Part shown: one piece after another, positions 1-6,100 of the stretch
How positions within the stretch are numbered: the stretch's first letter is position 1
How the letters are laid out: every line of letters begins with the position of its first letter
Origin: Akkermansia sp.
Lineage (GTDB): Bacteria; Verrucomicrobiota; Verrucomicrobiia; Verrucomicrobiales; Akkermansiaceae
Direction: 5' to 3'
DNA: 10,763 bases
Assembly: GCA_020047775.1 (NCBI GenBank)
Contig: JAIFNK010000124.1
Coordinates: forward strand, 1 to 10,763
Translations under genes and position numbers: made by a program
The notes under the pieces: model-generated
Seen by the model: the letters and a program-made list of their open reading frames with translations, nothing else
Told to the model about the DNA's origin: nothing
Databases searched by the model: none

Positions 1-2
1 TC

Positions 3-158
3 AACACCCAATACGCCGCCGGCGCGGGTGCTGGCAAATACGTCTTCCTCCGCCTGAGCAGCGACAGCGTGTCCACCTCTACCCAACGTTACACCCTGAC
101 CTCCGCCAACAGCGGCGCGGCCGGATCGCCGGACACCCGACCGCAGATCATCTATAAC
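3..158 (+). other. Tail of a DNRLRE/CBM96-like domain (domain of gene 1)
   Basis: The first about 52 residues read as the end of a beta-sandwich: a 'YVFLRLSSDS' strand, 'RYTLTSANSG', then 'TRPQIIYNLP'. DNRLRE and CBM96-like carbohydrate-binding domains commonly finish this way, with an 'F.L.S' strand, a 'Y.S.E' strand and a closing 'RPQLV'. The start of the domain is outside the window, so this is a pattern-based guess. If right, a carbohydrate-binding domain sits directly before the lyase toroid. Confidence 0.45.
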
Positions 159-3100
159 CTGCCGACAGGTTTCACGCGCCCGTTCATCTGGGTGCGGGAT
201 GTGGAAAAAGCCGGCATCCTCGCCAAAATCTCCGGCAACACCTGGGCCACGAGTGTCTATAATGGCATGATTTCGCGGGTGGCCGCCGACGTCGCGAGCC
301 ACCAATCCAACCGCGATTCATTCCTCCGCCAGCTACCGGTGGACTGGACGCTCGCCACACCCAAGTTCAAAACGATTCCCGCCTACTCGGAAAGCTCCGT
401 GCGTTTCCCGGCCGAAGCCAAGTTCAACGACGGCGTGGATTGTGCGGTCCTCTATTATTTAACTGGCGACGGCAAATACGCCCGCCTCGCGGCGGATGTC
501 CTGCACAACGCGATAAAAACCTTGTTGCCGGTCGCCCCCTCCACCAGCACCGGCAATGGCGGCTGGATCTTCCAGACGGATTTCCTCAAGGAAGCGCGGG
601 TGACTGGCACGCAGTTGCCCATCATCTACGATTTCCTCCAGTCCTGGCTGCTCACCAACCAGGTCTATGACGTGCAGACCGCGGGCATGGTGAATTTCAA
701 CACCACCAACGCACAGAGCGTGTTCCGCACGCTCTATCAGCTGGTGCGCGATCACGGGCAAAAGGAATCCAACTGGTCGGCTTTGATGTCCACTTGCATG
801 TTGAATAACCTGCTGGCGCTGGACAACGCAACGGAACGGAACACCGCCCTGCAGATTTACCTCACCACCGGCACGTCCCGGCAAGCCTCGCTGGACTACG
901 ATTACCGCAATTATATCAAGACAGGCGACATCTGGCCTGAGTCGCTGCAATACTCCGGTGCCGTGGGTTCGATTCGCACCTCCCACATGGTGCTGCTGGA
1001 GCGGGTGGATCCCAACCTCAACCTGTTCAATCCTTACCCGAATCTTCCCCTGAGTCTTCCCCGCATCAGCTATCTGCGCTACCCGAATGGCGAACAGGTG
1101 ATGTTCGGAGACGGCGGTCGCCCAGGCACCACCGGGGCGTTTTCCGACTACGAAATGGTCTATCAACACGCGCTGGCCCGCGGCCGCACGGACCTCACCT
1201 CGTTCTTCGGCTCGCTGATCAACGGCGGCATCGCGGCAGGCCATTACAATCGTTCCTCATTGAGCAACTACAGCAGCCTGGGCCAGCATGACGAGCCGCT
1301 CCAACTGCTCTGGCAGGCAGCTACACTGTCGGAACCCTCGGTGACGCCCACGCTGCCGCGCACGGACACGCTGCCCTTCGCGGGCATCTCGTTGCAGCGC
1401 AATCCGGCACCGGCGAACAACTCCACCCACGGCCTGATGGGCTTCGTCGGCGGCGCGGCCCATGTCCACAGTCACGCCAGCGGCATGAGCATGGAGCTCT
1501 TCGGAGTGGGCGAGGTGATGGGCGCGAAGACGGGGACCGAGAGCTATGGCACCACCATCAACGAAAACTATTACCGGCTGTTCGCCTCCAACAACACCAT
1601 CATCGTCAACGGCGCGTCGCGCGGTGATGGTGGCTGGGGGGACTTTGGCATCAACACGGTGCAGAACGTGGCCATGGAGCCACAGCCGTTTGCGGCCGCC
1701 GTTTCACCGAGTTATTCCTTCACCTGCAGCTCCTTCGTCGATGACAAGGGAACCCAGGCGGAAGGCACCCAGCAGCGCACGCTGGCGCTTGTCCGCACCT
1801 CGCCGACCACCGGCTACTATGTCGATGTGTTCCGTTCCAAATCCACCGTCACCAACCGCACGGTGACAACACTCAACGGAAACGTCACCAACCAATACCA
1901 CGACTATATCTATCGGAATATCGGCGAGACCGCCGTGGACCTTCGTGCGGACGGGGTGACGCTGCCGCTCACCAGCCAGCCCGACCGTTTTCAAAACGAC
2001 ATCGGCGACGCCAACGAGCAGCCGGGCTGGCGCTACTTTACCAACACCACCGTATCCTATCCGACCAGCCAGTCGGTGAAGGCCCAGTTCGTGGCGACGG
2101 TATCCGGTATCGCCCGCTACATGGACATGCACATGCCCGCCGTGGCCAGCCGCGAATATGCCAAGGTGACCAGCCCGGCCATCCTGGAAGCCCCGAGTCC
2201 CTATAATTCCAAGTTGGCCCCTGCTCTGGTGGTCCGTCAGACTGGCGAAGCATGGAACAAGGCTTTCGCCATGGTCTTTGAGCCGCACTTCGGCAGCACC
2301 GGCGGCACCATCCATAACGTGACCCAACTGCTGCGCAGCGGGATCGTGGCCGGTGTGAAGGTGGAAAGCAGCGTCGCGGGAAAAAATCTCGTGCATTACA
2401 TCCTTTCCAATCCCGGCGCGGCGGAAACCTACACCGACGCCTCTATCGGTCTGTCATTCACCGGGCGCTTCGGAATCGCTTCCGACAATGGCGACGGCAC
2501 GACGACGCTTTATCTCGGTTCCGGTTCTTCCCTGTCCTTTCGCGGCAATTCGGTGACAACCGCCAACGGAAGCAGCTCGGGAGCGGAAGTCCGTTTCGTG
2601 CCCGGCCAGACTCCTGTCGTCACCTCCAATACGCCGGTGAATGTGGTTTCCGCGCCTCCGCCGGCGGCTGCCACCTGGGTTCCCACGGCCGGCGGCACCG
2701 GTTTTGACTGGACCAACACCGCCAACTGGAACCCGGCGACGACCCCTAACACCGTTGGTGGCATCGCCTCGATGAACACCAACATCACCGGCGATCAAAC
2801 GGTGAACCTCAACGCGCCCGTCACCCTTGGCGAACTGGTCGCCGGCGATAGCAGTGGAAGCCAGAACACCTCACTGCAGCAGGGCACCGGCGGCTCACTG
2901 GTCTTCGACCAGACCGACGCCGGGATGGCCTATCTGACGCGCACCGCCGGCGGGACCGGCACCGTCACCTTCGGAAACAATCTCAACATCACGCTCAATG
3001 ACAACCTGACCGTCAGACTCGCCAGCGGCTCCGCCAGCTCCACAACGGTCATCGCGGGAACTCTGGCAGGTTCCGGCAAGAACCTGACCAAGGAGGGTGC

Positions 3101-6100
3101 CACCCTGACCTTGTCTCTTGCCGGGGCCAACACCTACTCCGGCGCAACCCGGATCCTCGGTGGAGTCCTGAGCCTGGATCACACCATGGCTTTGCAAAAC
3201 ACCGCGCTGGACACCCTCAACAGCGTCGCCGGGGACGCTACTAACGGACTCAGGACCACGCAGACAGCCCTAACCCTCGGTGGTCTCACCGGCGATAAAA
3301 ACCTCGCCTCGGTCTTCACCACCAGCTCCGGCGGTTATTCAGGCGTGACTGCTCTAACGCTCAATCCTGGAACAGGAGCCGCACCCAACTACTCCGGCGT
3401 CATCGCCAATGGAGCCGCCACCATGACTCTCACCAAGGCCGGCCCGGGCACCCAGATCCTCTCCGGGAGCAACACCTACACCGGCAGCACCACGATCGTC
3501 ACCGGCGCTGGCACGCTCGAAATCGGCGGAACCGGCAAGCTCGGCAATGGCACCTATGCCGGAGCCATCGCCATCGGTAGCGGCTCGATTTTCAGATACA
3601 ACAGCAGCGCCGCCCAGACACTCAGTGGTGCCATCAGCGGAGCGGGATCGATCATCAAGGGCACCAACACCAGCACCTTGACCCTCAGCGGCGCAAACAC
3701 CTCCTTCACCGGCTCCGTCACGGTCAACTCCGGCACGATCAGCCTGGGCCACGCCAATGCCTTGAGCAGCGCAAGCGCGATCACGCTTGCCAATGCCACC
3801 GCGCTGAAGACGTCCGTTCAAAATGCCACCCTCGCCGCACCGATCACCCTGAGCGGCACGCCGGCGATCCACGCTCCCGATTTCGGCAGTGGCAGCACCA
3901 TCTCCACCTTGACCCTTGCGGGACCCATGTCCGGCTCGGGCAACCTAACCTTCAGCTCCACCTCCACCGTCGCCTCGAACTCCAACCAAACCATCCGACT
4001 GAACGCGCAGAGCAGTTATACCGGAAGCACGACTCTTAATCCTGCCGACAACGATGCCAATCTCATCGTCAAGCTCGGCATCACCAACGCCCTGCCCGTG
4101 ACGACGGTTCTCTCGCTTGGTGGAGTCGCCGGCGGCGGGACCGGCCGCGATGCGCAACTCGATCTCAACGGATTCAGCCAGACGCTCGGCGGTTTGCAGA
4201 ACACCGCGGTTTCCCTGAGAAACCAGCAGATCATCAACTCTTCCACCGCCGCCGCGCTCACGATCAGCAACTCCTCCAACCACACCTTTTCCGGCACGAT
4301 CAATGGTGCCAATCTCAGTCTGGTCAAATCAGGCCCAGGCACGCAGACCCTCTCGGGCACCAACAACTACTCCGGCACCACCACCATCAACGAGGGCAAG
4401 CTGCTGGGAGTCGTGGGTGGAAATTGTGTGAACTCCCCGGTGACCCTCGCCAACGCGCTGGCGACTTACGGCGTCTCCATCGCCAACAATACCAAAACCT
4501 GGACCTGTGCCGCCCTGACCACCAGCGCCGCCGGAAAATTGGAATTCGACTTCGGCTCCATCCTGCCAGGTTCGGTTAGCCCGCTGACCATCACGGGACT
4601 GGCCAATTTTTCCACCACGCCCACGGTGCGCGTCGTCGTGAGCACCGGTCTCGCGCCGGGCACCTATCCGCTGATGACGTGGGGCTCTGTTTCCGGGACC
4701 ACCCCGACGGTGCTGTCCGTCGTGAAACCGGATGGCAGCAACGCTGTGGCTGACGGAACCGCGGCCAGTATCAGCGTGACAGGCAACACGCTCAATCTGG
4801 TGATCACCACCACTGCCTCCCTTCTCACCAAGGCCAACAACACCAACAACCTCAACCTGGGCACCAGCTGGGTCGGCGGCGTGCCACCGGGTTTGGCCAC
4901 CACCGCCCGATGGGGAAACGGGGTCACATCGGCCAACACCACCGTGCTCGGCGCTAATGTGACATGGGCTGGCATCACCATCGTGGATCCCACCGGCTTG
5001 GTGACCATCAATGCGGGCAACACCCTCACCCTCGGAGCCAATGCCAATGACATCAACATGAGCGCCGCCACGGCCAACCTGACCGTGAATTGCCCGCTCG
5101 TTCTGGGCGACGCCAACGTCTGGAATGTGGCCACCGGACGCACATTGACCATCGGTGGCGTCGTCTCCAGTTCCTTCCCCATCACCAAACAAGGTGGCGG
5201 CACGGCGATCCTCTCCGGGGTCAACACCTACACCGGAGACACCACCATCTCCGCCGACTCCGGCACCCTTGAAATCAGCGGAACCGGCAAGCTCGGCAAT
5301 GGCACTTATGCCGGCGCCATCGACATCGGCAGCGGCTCGACATTCAAATACAGCAGCACCGCCGCCCAGACCCTCAGCGGTGCCATCAGCGGATCGGGAG
5401 CGATCCTTAAAAACACCGGCACCAGCATCCTCACCCTCAGCGGACCGAACACTTCCTTCACCGGCCCTGTCACGGTGAATACCGGCACGCTCAACCTCGG
5501 GCACACCGACGCTCTTGGGGATGCCAGTACCATCTCGATCGCGGGTGGTGCCACGCTTTCCACCCAACTCACCGGCTTGTCCATCAACCCGCCGATCACC
5601 CTGGGAAGCGCCGCCACGAACTCCACGATCTCCTTCAGCCGGAACACCTCGAACGGAGGCACGCTCACCGTGAACAGCCTCATCAGCGGAGCCGCCAATC
5701 TGATCTTCACCACTCCCGACGTGCCCAGCGGGGGCACCACACAAACCGTGCTCCTCGGCTCGTCGAACACCTACCCCGGCAAAACCACCATCACCACCGG
5801 AAACAACAACAACTCCACCACCATCAAGGCCGGAGTCGCCAACTCCCTCCCGGTCACCACCGTGCTCACCTTGAACGGCGGCAGCGGCGCGGGTTCCGGA
5901 CGGACGGTGAGTTTTGAAATGAACGGCTTCGACCAAACCCTCGCCGGCCTGACCAACAGTATCAGCACACTCACCGCGAGATTCCAGAGGATCACTAACA
6001 CGTCACCCGATCTGGCGATTCTGACCATCGATAACACCGCGGACTTCACCTTCGGCGGCGCGGGCGTTTCCTCGACCTTCAATGGCAATACGATCAACCC

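Noticed and set aside
69..71. GTG as the start codon of gene 1
   Set aside because: The frame is open upstream to base 3, and the upstream residues continue a recognisable beta-sandwich. No signal peptide follows the GTG, and the lyase domain would lose the domain before it.
459..1244. Minus-strand open frame (261 codons) opposite the lyase toroid
   Set aside because: It is fully covered by the well-supported plus-strand lyase domain, its composition looks like a shadow frame and it has no recognisable motif.
4329..5936. Long minus-strand open frame (535 codons) opposite the repeat region
   Set aside because: It lies entirely antisense to the PATR-coding frame. Its translation is Gly/Arg/Val/Asp-rich with no domain, as expected from antisense reading of GC-rich Thr/Gly/Ser/Asn codons.
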